NCBI RefSeq assembly: GCF_001006305.1
Contig: NZ_LBHJ01000004.1
Location: 310,001-374,000, forward strand
Direction: 5' to 3'
DNA length: 64,000 nucleotides
Origin: Silvibacterium bohemicum
GTDB taxonomy: Bacteria; Acidobacteriota; Terriglobia; Terriglobales; Acidobacteriaceae
A program made the translations under genes and the position numbers. Positions within the stretch are counted from its first letter, which is position 1; each line of letters opens with the position of its first letter. A model generated the notes under the pieces. That model worked only from the letters and a program-made list of their open reading frames with translations. It made no database searches and was not told the origin of the DNA. Below are positions 9,107 through 21,496 of this stretch, piece by piece.

Positions 9107-9583
9107 CTAAAGCACGCGATGAAAGTACCAGAAATGTTCTTCCCGAACATAGCCGAGCTTGCGGTAGATGCTCTGCGCCGCTGCGTTGTCATGCGCCGTG
9201 GATAAGGTGATCCGCTCCGCACCGGTGCTGCTCGCGAACTCTTCGGCATGGCGCAGCAGGCTGATAGCAATTCCCTGGCCGCGTGCGGACGGATCAACGT
9301 ACAGGTCTTCGAGCAGCCAGATGGGACGCATGGCCAGCGTATTCGTCGACGGCATGAGATGCATGAAGGCCATAGCTTCTGCATCCTTCTCGGCAGAAGA
9401 ACTGAAGGCCAGGAAGTATGCGCCGGCGCCGCGCTGGATGCGGTCGCGAAGGAATTCTTCGGACGCTTCCGAAGCCGCAGGCTCTCCGTAGAAGAGACGA
9501 TAGCTCACGTAGAGCTTCGTCAACGCGGCGATGTCGGGCAACGCAGCAGCGCGAATGATCGCCGGCTGTCCATGGATGGTCAT
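9107..9583 (-). CDS. GNAT-family N-acetyltransferase
   Basis: A 158-residue cytoplasmic acetyltransferase that would move acetyl from acetyl-CoA to an amine. The acetyl-CoA binding motif A is plain: LEDLYVDPSARGQGIAISLLRHAEE (Q/RxxGxG/A equivalent RGQGIA), followed by motif B around DNAAAQSIYRKLGYVREEHFWYFHRVL. Length and motif order are those of single-domain GNATs. Acceptor substrate unknown. It is convergent with the secreted Gly/Tyr-rich gene and divergent from the TonB receptor. It lies 4 kb from the polyamine island, so polyamine acetylation is possible but only a guess. Confidence 0.88.
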   Translation of the reverse strand: MTIHGQPAIIRAAALPDIAALTKLYVSYRLFYGEPAASEASEEFLRDRIQRGAGAYFLAFSSSAEKDAEAMAFMHLMPSTNTLAMRPIWLLEDLYVDPSARGQGIAISLLRHAEEFASSTGAERITLSTAHDNAAAQSIYRKLGYVREEHFWYFHRVL

Positions 9584-9628
9584 CCTTTTCCGTCCGATGC
9601 AGCTATCAGAAGAGCTCTTAAGTTTTGC

Positions 9629-9656
9629 TTGACAGCGATTAATTTTTCACTAATCT
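9629..9656 (+). promoter_or_regulatory. Sigma-70-type promoter of the TonB receptor gene
   Basis: TTGACA at 9629-9634 and TAATCT at 9651-9656 with a 16-bp AT-rich spacer, about 118 bp upstream of the receptor start. The -35 is a perfect consensus match. Confidence 0.6.
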
Positions 9657-9774
9657 TGCTGAATATATGTAAGGTTCCTGCGCTTCGCAACCCTGCATAT
9701 TTCCACCGCTTTCGTCGCTCACCAGATTCGCAGGCATTGCCAGGTCCTCATCCTCCTCAACCGAGGTGCAGAGA

Positions 9775-12700
9775 ATGCTGTCTCCCGCAGGTCGTTGTCG
9801 ATCAAGCTATTTTTCCGCCCTCGCCTTCACGTTTCTTGCCCTGGCACTGCTTTGCTTCCCTTCTCGATCAGTAGCTCAGTCAACCAGCGGACGCTTGTTA
9901 GGGCGCGTGCTCGATCCCAGCGGCGCGGTGATTCCCGGCGCCAGCCTTACGCTCACCAATGCTGACTCGGGCGTGACGCAAACGGTGGAATCCACCAAGG
10001 GCGGCGAGTACAGCTTCATCTCTGTGCCGGTGGGGCGCTACCGGTTGACGGCGAAGAGCGCAGGCTTCGAGGAATTCATCGCGAACGGCATCGTAGTGCA
10101 GTTGAATGCAACTGTGTCCTACGATGTGCAGCTGACCGTAGGATCGAATACACAATCGGTGGAGGTAACTGCGGCGCCTCCTCTGGTGGACACGACGAGC
10201 ACGCAGCTGGGTGCGGTGGTGAACACGCGAGCAGTCGAGAACCTGCCGCTGAATGAGCGCAACACGTATCAGCTGCTGCAGCTGCAGCCGGGCGTCACCG
10301 GGGTGAGCGGGTCGGATCTGTTCTACGGCAGCGACCAGGCGGGCGCGGTTTCGGTGAATGGCGGACGCGGACGCTCGAACAACTTCAGCGTGAACGGAGG
10401 CGATGGCAACGACCTCTTCGTGAACTCGCCGGGAATCGAGCCTTCTCCTGACGCCATCGATGAATTTCGCGTCATCACCAATACCTTCGATGCCGAGTAC
10501 GGACGCAACTCCGGCGCGGTCATCAATGTCGTCACCAAGTCGGGCACAAACGATCTGCATGGCAGCATTTACGATTACGTACGCAGCCAGGCAATGGATT
10601 CGAAGGGCTACTTCGACCTCTCGACGCCGGAAGACAACCAGCAGCAGTTCGGCGCGACCATCGGTGGTCCGATCAAGAAGGACACGACATTTTTCTTTCT
10701 CTCCTATGAAGGCCGGCAGCTGCGCAAAGGCATCAGCTCGGATCGTGTGCGCGTCCCGACCGCAGACGAGCGCTCCGGCGCATTCGGAGGCGATCCTTTT
10801 TCCGGCTCCCTGACCGATGCGACTGCAGCTTCAGTCATCGCCAATCGGGCGGGATGCTCGGCCGCGATTTCGGCCGAAGGCGGAACACCTCCCGATCCCG
10901 TCGCCGTGGCGCAGGGCAATGCCGTACCGTGGGCCTCGGTGTTTCCGGGAAATGTAATTCCGCAATCCTGCTTCGACCCGGTCGCATCGAACATTCTGCA
11001 GAATTACGTACCGCTTCCAGATACGGCCGGCGATCAATATCAATCTGCGCCATTGCAGCATGCGCGTGAGAGCCAGGGGACGGTCCGCTTCGATCATAAA
11101 TTCAGCGACAGCAACTCTTTCACCGGATACTACTACGCGGATGACAGCTTTGAAGCGAATCCCTTCACCCGCTTTCAGGCCGAAATACCGAACCTGCTCC
11201 CCGGCTTCGGAAGTGACAACGCATCGCGCAACCAGCAGTTCAACTTCTCCGACACCTGGACGCTCAACGCCGCAACGCAGAACGAAGTGCGCGTCACTTA
11301 TTACCGTGAAGGACAGCAGACATTTCTTCATCCACAGCGGACGAATCTGGTAACGGCTTCCTGCACCGGCGGCGCAGCAGCCTACTGCTTTACCGGCAAC
11401 ACCGATACTCCGCTCATCTCCTATGCCAGCGATGGCACAGCCACGCCGATTGCGAACAATCCCCGGTTGGGCATTACGCCGGGGTTAACCGCGGCGCACG
11501 AGGGAGTGCCATATATCAGCGTCAGCGGCGGCTTCACCATCGGCAACGACAGCGAGGGCGAACTGCCGCAAACCGGCAATACGTATTCTCTGTCCGATAA
11601 TTTTTCGAAGACGATTGGGAAGCACAGCATGAAGTTCGGAGTCGACGCCCGCAACCAGCGCTTCGACCAGACGCTTTACTACAACCTCAATGGCTTTTTC
11701 AGCTATAGCGGGGGCAGCGAGAATGACCTGGGCGCCGAGAACCTCTTCGGCAACTACCTGTTGGGATTTCCCGACAGCTATGCGCAAGGCTCGCCACAGA
11801 CGGAGAACATCCGTGCCTATGCGGTGTATCTCTTCGCACAAGACAGCTACAAGGTGCGGCCGAACCTGACGGTGAACTACGGATTGCGCTGGGAATTAAA
11901 TCAGCCGCTGGCCGACGTATCGCATCGCGTGCAGACCTTTCGTCCGGGACAAGCGGATACGCAATTCCCTTGTCAGCTCTCGCCAACCAGCCAGGCAGCA
12001 CTCGGAGCGACGGACACGGATTGCGGACCGGGCAGCGACAACGAATCGGTATTTCCTCTCGGACTGGTTGTTCCCGGCGACAAGGGCGTGCCTGCTGGAC
12101 TAACGGCCACCTACTACAAGGCCTTCGCGCCGCGTGTTGGAGTGGCCTGGACTCCGGACAGTTTCCATGGCAAGCTGGTCGTCCGTTCCGGCTTCGGCAT
12201 CTTCTACAACCCCATAGAACAGCTGGTGCTGGAGCAGTTCCAAGGCGAGCCGCCCTTCGGCGGAAGCAACAGCATATCGGCTCCGCTGTTCCAGACCCCA
12301 TTTGTAACTCAATCAGGCACAGTTAGCCCGAACGCATTCAATGGATTTCTCGAGCCCAAGCGGGGAAATCCCGTGGATTGGTCGGCATTCCGCCCCATCA
12401 TCATGTTCGGCGAGTTGCAGCCCAACCTGAGAACCCAATATACCGAGCAGTACAATCTGCAGATTCAGCAGCAAATTGCACCCGACCTGGTAATGACGCT
12501 CGGCTATGTGGGCTCACAGGGACATCGGCTGCTCGCGACATACGATCTGAACCACGGCAATCCACAAACCTGCCTGGATCTCGCTGCAACCGCGGCCTAC
12601 AACGGCGACAGCAGCTATAACTGCGGCCCCTTTGGCGAAGACAGCTCCTACTACATCCCGGGAGGCGAGACCATCGCGCCGCAGGGATTGCACCTGCCTT

Positions 12701-13617
12701 ACGGTTCCACGACGTTTCTGCAAGGGGGCACGCCGGTGCCGGCCGGGGGCGTCACGCTGGTCGGGCTGCGCAAGTATTCGTCACCTTACTGCGATCCGCT
12801 GTCGGGCTCGGGCTGCCCGGCAGATGGCGTGCCGGTCTTCTCCAGCATCTTCGCGCAGGATGTCGTAGCCAACTCCAACTACAACTCGCTGCAAGCATCG
12901 CTCGAGAAGCGCTTCTCGCACGGACTGCAATTCCTGGGTGCGTACACTTTCGCGAAATCGATCGACAATGCGTCGAGCTTCGAGCAGAGTCTCGACCCCA
13001 CCGATCCTCGCCGCGACCGCGCGGAGTCGCTTTACGATGCACGCCATCGCTTCGTCTTCAGCGGCGTATGGGATCTGCCAGTGCGTAAGTTTGGCGGACC
13101 CAAAGGCGTTTTTGCCGATGGATGGGAGCTGTCAGGCATTCTCACCCTGCAGAGCGGCTTTCCCATTCGTCTCGACTCGAATTTGGACCAGGAGCTCCAG
13201 GGCAGCGGCGACTTCGAGAACCCCGGACGTCCGGATATTGTGAAGCAATTCACCCACCGCAATCCGCGCACGCCACTGAATGGAGTGACAGGCTACTACT
13301 TCGATCCCTCTACCTTTGCGGTGCCGGCGTTGGGATCGCCGGGCAATGCGCCGCGCAGCATTTGTTGCGGACCGGGCATCGATGGCACGGATATGGCGGT
13401 CCAGAAACTAACCCCAGTCGGAGACAAAGGAACGCTGCAGTTGGTCTTCCAGGTCTTCAATGTCTTCAACCATACGCAGTTTCTCAATCCAGATGGACAA
13501 CTGGGCGACGCGCAGTATGACGGCAACGGCAATCCCATAGCCGGGGGCCTGTTCGGCGAAGTCACGCGGGTGCGCGACCCACGCCAGATCCAGCTGGCGA
13601 TTCGCTTCCGGAGATAG
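9775..13617 (+). CDS. Oar-like TonB-dependent receptor with N-terminal carboxypeptidase-regulatory domain
   Basis: Outer-membrane protein of 1280 residues. A signal peptide (about 1-35, ending RSVAQ) is followed by a CarboxypepD_reg/CnaB-like beta-sandwich (about 38-125, GRVLDPSGAVIPGASLTLTN), a plug region with VSVNGGRGRSNNFSVNG and the AEYGRNSGAVINVVTKSGTN stretch, then a very long beta-barrel ending in RQIQLAIRFRR. This architecture is characteristic of acidobacterial receptors thought to import glycans or other large substrates using TonB energy. The start ATG at 9775 has GAGG 8 nt upstream; an in-frame GTG 9 bp earlier is less well placed. The C-terminus ends in Arg, not the usual aromatic residue. 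Substrate unknown. Confidence 0.9.
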   Translation: MLSPAGRCRSSYFSALAFTFLALALLCFPSRSVAQSTSGRLLGRVLDPSGAVIPGASLTLTNADSGVTQTVESTKGGEYSFISVPVGRYRLTAKSAGFEEFIANGIVVQLNATVSYDVQLTVGSNTQSVEVTAAPPLVDTTSTQLGAVVNTRAVENLPLNERNTYQLLQLQPGVTGVSGSDLFYGSDQAGAVSVNGGRGRSNNFSVNGGDGNDLFVNSPGIEPSPDAIDEFRVITNTFDAEYGRNSGAVINVVTKSGTNDLHGSIYDYVRSQAMDSKGYFDLSTPEDNQQQFGATIGGPIKKDTTFFFLSYEGRQLRKGISSDRVRVPTADERSGAFGGDPFSGSLTDATAASVIANRAGCSAAISAEGGTPPDPVAVAQGNAVPWASVFPGNVIPQSCFDPVASNILQNYVPLPDTAGDQYQSAPLQHARESQGTVRFDHKFSDSNSFTGYYYADDSFEANPFTRFQAEIPNLLPGFGSDNASRNQQFNFSDTWTLNAATQNEVRVTYYREGQQTFLHPQRTNLVTASCTGGAAAYCFTGNTDTPLISYASDGTATPIANNPRLGITPGLTAAHEGVPYISVSGGFTIGNDSEGELPQTGNTYSLSDNFSKTIGKHSMKFGVDARNQRFDQTLYYNLNGFFSYSGGSENDLGAENLFGNYLLGFPDSYAQGSPQTENIRAYAVYLFAQDSYKVRPNLTVNYGLRWELNQPLADVSHRVQTFRPGQADTQFPCQLSPTSQAALGATDTDCGPGSDNESVFPLGLVVPGDKGVPAGLTATYYKAFAPRVGVAWTPDSFHGKLVVRSGFGIFYNPIEQLVLEQFQGEPPFGGSNSISAPLFQTPFVTQSGTVSPNAFNGFLEPKRGNPVDWSAFRPIIMFGELQPNLRTQYTEQYNLQIQQQIAPDLVMTLGYVGSQGHRLLATYDLNHGNPQTCLDLAATAAYNGDSSYNCGPFGEDSSYYIPGGETIAPQGLHLPYGSTTFLQGGTPVPAGGVTLVGLRKYSSPYCDPLSGSGCPADGVPVFSSIFAQDVVANSNYNSLQASLEKRFSHGLQFLGAYTFAKSIDNASSFEQSLDPTDPRRDRAESLYDARHRFVFSGVWDLPVRKFGGPKGVFADGWELSGILTLQSGFPIRLDSNLDQELQGSGDFENPGRPDIVKQFTHRNPRTPLNGVTGYYFDPSTFAVPALGSPGNAPRSICCGPGIDGTDMAVQKLTPVGDKGTLQLVFQVFNVFNHTQFLNPDGQLGDAQYDGNGNPIAGGLFGEVTRVRDPRQIQLAIRFRR

Positions 13618-13751
13618 GCCGTTTTGAATGCTGGGGTTCACCCCTCAGCCAAAAGAATTCTCACAAGACGTTGCAGAATTACGATCAGGTGATCTGCGCG
13701 CGCAAAGCCTTCCCTGTGAGGTAGTCTGGACTTCGAGCCTCGCGATCCCAC

Positions 13752-15158
13752 TTGACCGATTCCGCACAGACCGCCCTCGAACGCAAGATCGGATTGGGCA
13801 GCGCCATTTCGCTCAACATGATGAACATGATCGGCGTGGGGCCGTTCATCACCCTGCCCCTCGTGGTCGTTGCCATGGGTGGATCGCAGGCCATCCTCGG
13901 CTGGCTGCTCGGGGCGCTCATCGCCATCTGCGATGGCCTGGTATGGGCCGAACTGGGCGCGGCCATGCCCGAAGCTGGCGGCTCGTATGCTTTCCTGCGT
14001 GAGATCTATAACCGCGACGGCGCCGGCCGCATGATTTCGTTCCTCTACATCTGGCAGCTCGGCTTCAGCGCTCCTCTTTCCATCGCTTCGGGATGCATCG
14101 GCCTCGCGCAGTACGCCGCTTATCTCTGGCCTGCACTCAATGCATCCGTGCTCGGCAGTCCCATCCATGCCAGCAGCCTGCTCGCCGCCTCCACCTGCGT
14201 GCTCGCCGTCACCATGCTTTATCGCAACGTCAGCGCCATTACGCGCATCGCGTGGGTGCTCACAGGCGGAGTGCTTCTTACCATCGGCGCGGTCATCCTT
14301 GCCGGTGCGACCCACTTTCATCCCGCGCTGCTTGCGCCGTCGCCGGGAGCGTTCACTCTGAATATCGGTTTCTTTGAAGGGCTCGGTGCAGCAACGTTGC
14401 TCGCCACCTACGACTATTGGGGCTACTACTCGGTCTGCTTTCTCGGCGGTGAGGTGCGCGACCCGAGCCGCACCATTCCGCGCGCGATTCTGTGGTCTAT
14501 CGTCATCGTGGCGGCGCTGTATCTGATGATGAACGTCAGCGTGCTCGGCGTAATCCCGCTCTCCGACCTAACCCATGTAGGAGCGGCCAAGTTCGCCGTC
14601 GTCGCCGTCCTCATGGAGCGGACCTTCGGGGCGACCGCCGCACGCGTGCTGGCCTTGCTCGTCATGTGGACCGCCTTTGCTTCGGTCTTCTCACTCCTGC
14701 TCGCCTACTCTCGCGCGCCTTATGCAGCGGCGCTCGATGGCAACTACTTTCGCATCTTCGCCCGCCTGCATCCGCGCCACAAATTCCCATCCGCGTCGCT
14801 CCTGGCACTAGGAGCAGTCGCTACCATCTTCTGCTTCTTCAGCCTGGCGCAGGTCATCGCGGCGCTCGTAGCGATTCGCATCCTTCTGCAATACGTGCTG
14901 CAGCAGATTGGGGTCATCGTGCTGCGCCGGCGCCGCCCGCAGATGCCGCGGCCCTTTCGCATCTGGCTTTATCCCTTGCCGCCGCTCCTCGCTCTCGCCG
15001 GATTTCTGTTCATCGTCTTCTCGCGCCATGAAGCCTCGCGTGAATTGCTGGACGCTCTCGTTGTGGCCGCGACCGGATCGGCGCTCTATTTCATTCGAGC
15101 GAAGAAGCGCAGCGAATGGCCTTTCGCTGAGGCATCCTATCTGCCGGAAGGCAAGTGA
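13752..15158 (+). CDS. APC-family amino acid/polyamine permease
   Basis: Inner-membrane permease of 468 residues with about twelve hydrophobic segments. The N-terminal SLNMMNMIGVGPFITLP matches the first helix signature of the amino acid-polyamine-organocation family, and GAAMPEAGGSYAFLREIY matches its third helix. The start is TTG at 13752; it places the family N-terminus correctly, and the next in-frame ATG would delete part of helix 1. It converges on the spermidine-dehydrogenase-like gene, so its placement beside the polyamine genes suggests a related amine or amino acid substrate. This is inference from position; the family also carries ordinary amino acids. Confidence 0.88.
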   Translation: MTDSAQTALERKIGLGSAISLNMMNMIGVGPFITLPLVVVAMGGSQAILGWLLGALIAICDGLVWAELGAAMPEAGGSYAFLREIYNRDGAGRMISFLYIWQLGFSAPLSIASGCIGLAQYAAYLWPALNASVLGSPIHASSLLAASTCVLAVTMLYRNVSAITRIAWVLTGGVLLTIGAVILAGATHFHPALLAPSPGAFTLNIGFFEGLGAATLLATYDYWGYYSVCFLGGEVRDPSRTIPRAILWSIVIVAALYLMMNVSVLGVIPLSDLTHVGAAKFAVVAVLMERTFGATAARVLALLVMWTAFASVFSLLLAYSRAPYAAALDGNYFRIFARLHPRHKFPSASLLALGAVATIFCFFSLAQVIAALVAIRILLQYVLQQIGVIVLRRRRPQMPRPFRIWLYPLPPLLALAGFLFIVFSRHEASRELLDALVVAATGSALYFIRAKKRSEWPFAEASYLPEGK

Positions 15159-15183
15159 TCGAGATACCCGCTCCGGCGAGACG

Positions 15184-17151
15184 CTAACTCACCGCGACCT
15201 TGCCGACCTTCAATTCCGTCACAGCGCGATAGGCCTGATCGATCGCGCAATCGGTATATGCATAGGCGTCGGCATCCGCGTTGGCAATCGCAACGCGGCC
15301 GTAGGACTGACGCGCAATGACACACGGAGCTTCGGTTCCCGCCAGCCAGAACGGGTCCCATAGCGAGTTGTACTGGTAAGCATATCCGTGCGGCCAGCGA
15401 TTCACCGTGATCGCGGCAATGTCTTTCGCCGAATCGAAACCTCCCGCGCCCACGCTGCGCGTGAGTTGCTCGCGGATATTTCTTTCGAAGGTTTCGAACG
15501 AAGTGGCATAAAGATCCGCCCGTCCCGCGCGATGCTGCTCGCGTCCGGAAAGACCTGGCTGGCAGGGATAGCGATGCATGGTGAGCACAATGGGTTCATC
15601 CGGCTTGGTTGTGCATTCGTACTTGCCGATGCTCACGCGATGATCGAGGCTGGCCTCGGAGAAGTAGCAGCCGGGCGAGTAAATGCTTGCAGCCTGAAGC
15701 TTGGCGAAGCTCGTCCAATTCTGGATCGCGACATTTGTATACACAATCGGCACTTTCTCCGCGAGCCGCAAAGCGTCTCTTTGGTGCGCGGATATCTCGT
15801 TCGTCAAATATGGAATCACCGGATGCCAGCAGGCCAGCACGCAGTGCGCGGCCTTGACCGTGTAAAGCTTGCCTTGCTGCACATAAGAAATCTCGACCTC
15901 TTGCGCAGTCTCCACCTCGCCGAGGTGCTTCACCCGCACCACCGTGCTGTTCAGGCGAATTCTCGTAGGGTTTGCGGGTTGATCTAGCTGGTCGTAACGC
16001 ACCTGTTGCGAGACGATATCTTCTGCGGTGCTTCCGCCAATGGCATTCGGGACCAGCCCGCGCACCAGCATCCTCGCGATCGAGGCATTGCCGTCTGGGA
16101 AGTGGAAGAAGTATGCCTCGGCCTCATCATTGTGCCTGGCGTCCCGGCCCATGCCAGGACCATACTCGGGCGTTAGTTTCAGCCCGTTGAATCCCGGCAG
16201 CCCCAGTCCCCAGGCATCCTGCGCCGAGACCGCATCGATACCCAACCCATACAACGGTTGCGGATGCGCATTCAGCAGCGCCACGACCTGCGGATCGACC
16301 TTCACCACATAATTGAGATAGCTTGCATAGCTCATCCGCGCGAGCTTCGCCTTCTTCACCTCTGACGATAAGCTCGGATAGGGATCGCTATCCAGTTCAT
16401 ACAGCCGCTTCAGATCCGCCTTGGCCTGATCCGTCATCGGAGACTGCGCGGCGAACTCCTGCCAACGTCGTGCCGCATCGCCAGGCAGCGCGCCGCCCCA
16501 CCGGCTATAAGGACTGATCGCGAGCCGGTCCGCGCCGAACGTTTCCTTATCGAAGAAGATCTTTTGCTTCAACCCGAGCTGGCCATAGAGCTGATCGTTG
16601 GCGTGCTTCGAGTACGACGGGACATCAATTCCGAGCTCCCCGATGACGCGCTTAGCAACGGCACTATAGGGCGCAGGGCTCTCGATTGCGTAGGTTCCAC
16701 CGTAGCCCAACATAAATTTGCCATTCACTTCGAACTCGTTGCGCTTGGCGTGTCCGCCGAAGTCGTCATGGTTTTCGAGGATGAGGACGCGCGCATTCTT
16801 GCCCGCCGCCTCGCGAAAAAATCGCGCGGAAGAAAGCCCGCTGATACCGCCGCCTACCACTATCAAATCGTAGCTTTCGCCGGTCTCCATTGGCGCACCG
16901 GCGCTGTGCCAGAAGCTTCCGTCACGCAGGCTATGCGCGACTTGATAGGAGCCCTCATGGCTTCCCCGCATTCCATGCAATGCGGGAGGATCGTAGCCCG
17001 CTCCGTTCTGCGCCTCGCCCGCTGCTCCTGTCTGCGCCAAAAGAGATTTGTGCGACGCGGCGGCTGCACCGATCGTCATAGCCGCACCCTGCATAAAATC
17101 GCGGCGGGTAATCTTGCGGTCCATCCCCAGTTCTTTGTCCGTAAAACCCAT
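15184..17151 (-). CDS. Tat-exported FAD-dependent spermidine dehydrogenase-like oxidoreductase
   Basis: A 655-residue flavoprotein resembling bacterial spermidine dehydrogenase, which splits spermidine into 1,3-diaminopropane and 4-aminobutanal. A Tat signal with the twin-arginine TRRDFMQG lies near residues 13-20. The FAD dinucleotide-binding motif is VVGGGISGLSSA (about residue 97), followed by ILENHDDFGGHAKRNEF, a stretch I recall from this family. The start ATG at 17151 has AGGAGA just upstream. It follows the flavin amine oxidase and PotCBAD genes on the same strand, which strongly supports a polyamine substrate. It probably acts in the periplasm. Cofactor specificity and cleavage site are not visible. 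Confidence 0.8.
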   Translation of the reverse strand: MGFTDKELGMDRKITRRDFMQGAAMTIGAAAASHKSLLAQTGAAGEAQNGAGYDPPALHGMRGSHEGSYQVAHSLRDGSFWHSAGAPMETGESYDLIVVGGGISGLSSARFFREAAGKNARVLILENHDDFGGHAKRNEFEVNGKFMLGYGGTYAIESPAPYSAVAKRVIGELGIDVPSYSKHANDQLYGQLGLKQKIFFDKETFGADRLAISPYSRWGGALPGDAARRWQEFAAQSPMTDQAKADLKRLYELDSDPYPSLSSEVKKAKLARMSYASYLNYVVKVDPQVVALLNAHPQPLYGLGIDAVSAQDAWGLGLPGFNGLKLTPEYGPGMGRDARHNDEAEAYFFHFPDGNASIARMLVRGLVPNAIGGSTAEDIVSQQVRYDQLDQPANPTRIRLNSTVVRVKHLGEVETAQEVEISYVQQGKLYTVKAAHCVLACWHPVIPYLTNEISAHQRDALRLAEKVPIVYTNVAIQNWTSFAKLQAASIYSPGCYFSEASLDHRVSIGKYECTTKPDEPIVLTMHRYPCQPGLSGREQHRAGRADLYATSFETFERNIREQLTRSVGAGGFDSAKDIAAITVNRWPHGYAYQYNSLWDPFWLAGTEAPCVIARQSYGRVAIANADADAYAYTDCAIDQAYRAVTELKVGKVAVS

Positions 17152-17233
17152 CAGTCTCCTCAAAACATCACTAGAAGTTTTAGTCGAAGTTTTTGAAATG
17201 AAAATTAAGCGCGATTCCCGGTTACAAATGGCA

Positions 17234-19466
<2,233 letters not shown>

Positions 19467-19482
<16 letters not shown>

Positions 19483-20330
19483 CGCCGCTCGAGTCTTTGT
19501 GTCACCGACAGGATCGCCACCACGATCAGCAGGATGACAACCGCCACGGCCGCACCGAGGGGCCAGTTGTAGTCTGCGCCAAACAGATTCGCGACAACAT
19601 TCGCGATCATCACGCTGCTCGGTCCGCCGAGGAGAAGTGGTGCGAGAAAATCTCCGAAGCTCAACAAGAAGGCGAATGTCGCTCCGGAGATTACTCCGGG
19701 CAACGAGAGAGGCAGCACTACGCGTAGAAATGTTTGCCACGGCCGCGCGCCCAGATCACTTGAGGACTCCAACAATTCGCGCGGAATTTTCTCTAGCGAC
19801 GCTACGACAGGTAGCACGACGAATGGCACGTAGATATGCGTGAGCGTTACGATCACCGCAAACGGGCTGTACAGAAGAAAGCCTAAAGGATGTTGCGTGG
19901 CATGTAGCCACAGCAGCAGCGTGTTCAGCACGCCTTCGTTGCCGAAGATCACCTTCCACGCGTACGCGCGCACCAGATAACTGACCCACAGAGGAACGAT
20001 CACTGCCTGATAAAGCAGGTGGCGGTGGCGCCCTGCATGAAAAGCCAGAAAGTAGGCGAGTGGATATCCAAGGAGCAGCGAAAGCACGACGACCGAAAAC
20101 GCAATGCGCAGCGACCGCAGAATGACGGTGAGATAAAGCGGCGTCGTCAGAAGATGAAGATAATTGGCGAGCGTGATGTGACGCTGGATTATCTGGAACT
20201 CATTCACGCTCCAGAAGCTGTAGCAGAAGAGCAGGCAGTAAGGGGCGAAGAGAAAAAGGGCAATCCACAGGAACGGCGGAGCAACCGGCAGCATGGTCAT
20301 CAGCCGAGCTCTGAATGTGCTCGCCCGCAT
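19467..20330 (-). CDS. potB: Polyamine ABC transporter permease (PotB-like)
   Basis: Inner-membrane permease of 287 residues, partner of PotC. The stretch SLRIAFSVVVLSLLLGYPLAYFLA and the EAA loop LESSSDLGARPWQTFLRVVLPLSLPG are typical of PotB/PotH. The start ATG at 20330 lies one base after the potA stop and has GGAG about 9 nt upstream within the end of potA. It shares a 16-bp overlap with potC, so potA-potB-potC are tightly coupled. Confidence 0.9.
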
Positions 20331-20331
20331 C

Positions 20332-21447
20332 TTATGGCCGCTCCGTTCGTTGTGGACGAGGTTCATCCTGCTCCAGCAGCACGCAATCGGCGATGCGGAA
20401 TGCAAACGTTCGCACACGTTCGCGCGGAGCTTCGCCATCTACTCGCGCCATCAGTTCGCAATCAGGAGAACAGCGCAACCTGAGCAGCGATGCGGCTCCG
20501 TGAAACTGTTCATCGACAACCTCTGCCTCGAAACGCACAACACCGGGCTCAGAAGGGATCACTCCCGACATCATTACCTCGGGACGCAGCGAAAGCGCAA
20601 TGGGACCATCTTCGACCGGTAGAGGAAAAGAGAAGATGCTGCAGTTCGCGACGCCGTCGGTGACGAATCCCCGAATCAGATTGCTCTTACCCAGGAAGTT
20701 TGCGGCGTACACCGTGCGCGGGCGCGCATAGATTTCGCGCGGTGCTCCGCTCTGCTCGATCCTTCCGCGGTGAAGCAGAACGATGCGGTCGGAGATCGCC
20801 AGTGCTTCGCTCTGGTCATGGGTGACAAAGATAAACGCGATGCCCAGCTCGCGCTGGAGCTGTTTCAGCTCATGCTGCATCTCGACACGCAGATTGGCGT
20901 CCAGCGCGGAGAGCGGCTCGTCCAGTAAAAGCACCTTGGGGCTGTTCACCAGAGCTCTTGCCAGTGCGACGCGCTGCTTCTGTCCTCCACTGATCTCCCG
21001 CGGATACCTGCTCGCGAATGTCTCCATGCGAACCTTCCCCAGCGCCATCTCGACCTTTGTTTTGATTTCGTCTCGCCCATGGCCGCGCACGCTCAGCCCG
21101 TAGGCTGCGTTGTCGAAGACGCTCATGTGCGGAAATAACGCATAGCTCTGAAACACGGTGTGCACCGGACGCCGATATGCAGGCTGGTTGTCGATGCGTT
21201 CCCCCTCAAGCAGGATGCGACCCTCCGTCGCCTCTTCAAAGCCAGCGATGAGGCGCAGCAACGTCGTCTTTCCCGATCCGCTCTCTCCGAGCAGCGTGAG
21301 AAATTCACCGCGTTCGATGTCCAGCGAGATGGACTCAAGAACCTTATTTGCTCCGAAGCTCTTGCTGACATTTTCGATCCGCAGTAATGCCGGTCCGGTA
21401 TTGCCCGAGTCCGCACCGGGAGCGACCGCGGCAGGCTGAGTACTCAA
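20332..21447 (-). CDS. potA: Polyamine ABC transporter ATPase (PotA-like)
   Basis: Cytoplasmic ATPase of 371 residues that powers polyamine import. Walker A is GESGSGKTT (about 54-62), the Q-loop is FQSYALFPHMSV, the signature is ISGGQKQRVALARAL, Walker B is VLLLDEPLSALD and the switch His is in FVTHDQSEAL. The C-terminal third is a TOBE_2 domain (FLGKSNLIRG onward), as in PotA. The start is TTG at 21447, supported by AAGGAG 6 nt upstream. It follows potD by about 49 bp. Confidence 0.93.
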   Translation of the reverse strand: MSTQPAAVAPGADSGNTGPALLRIENVSKSFGANKVLESISLDIERGEFLTLLGESGSGKTTLLRLIAGFEEATEGRILLEGERIDNQPAYRRPVHTVFQSYALFPHMSVFDNAAYGLSVRGHGRDEIKTKVEMALGKVRMETFASRYPREISGGQKQRVALARALVNSPKVLLLDEPLSALDANLRVEMQHELKQLQRELGIAFIFVTHDQSEALAISDRIVLLHRGRIEQSGAPREIYARPRTVYAANFLGKSNLIRGFVTDGVANCSIFSFPLPVEDGPIALSLRPEVMMSGVIPSEPGVVRFEAEVVDEQFHGAASLLRLRCSPDCELMARVDGEAPRERVRTFAFRIADCVLLEQDEPRPQRTERP

Positions 21448-21496
21448 ACAGCACTCCTTTTGCGAGCATCGTTCATCGAAACTGCCGTTCCCGCGC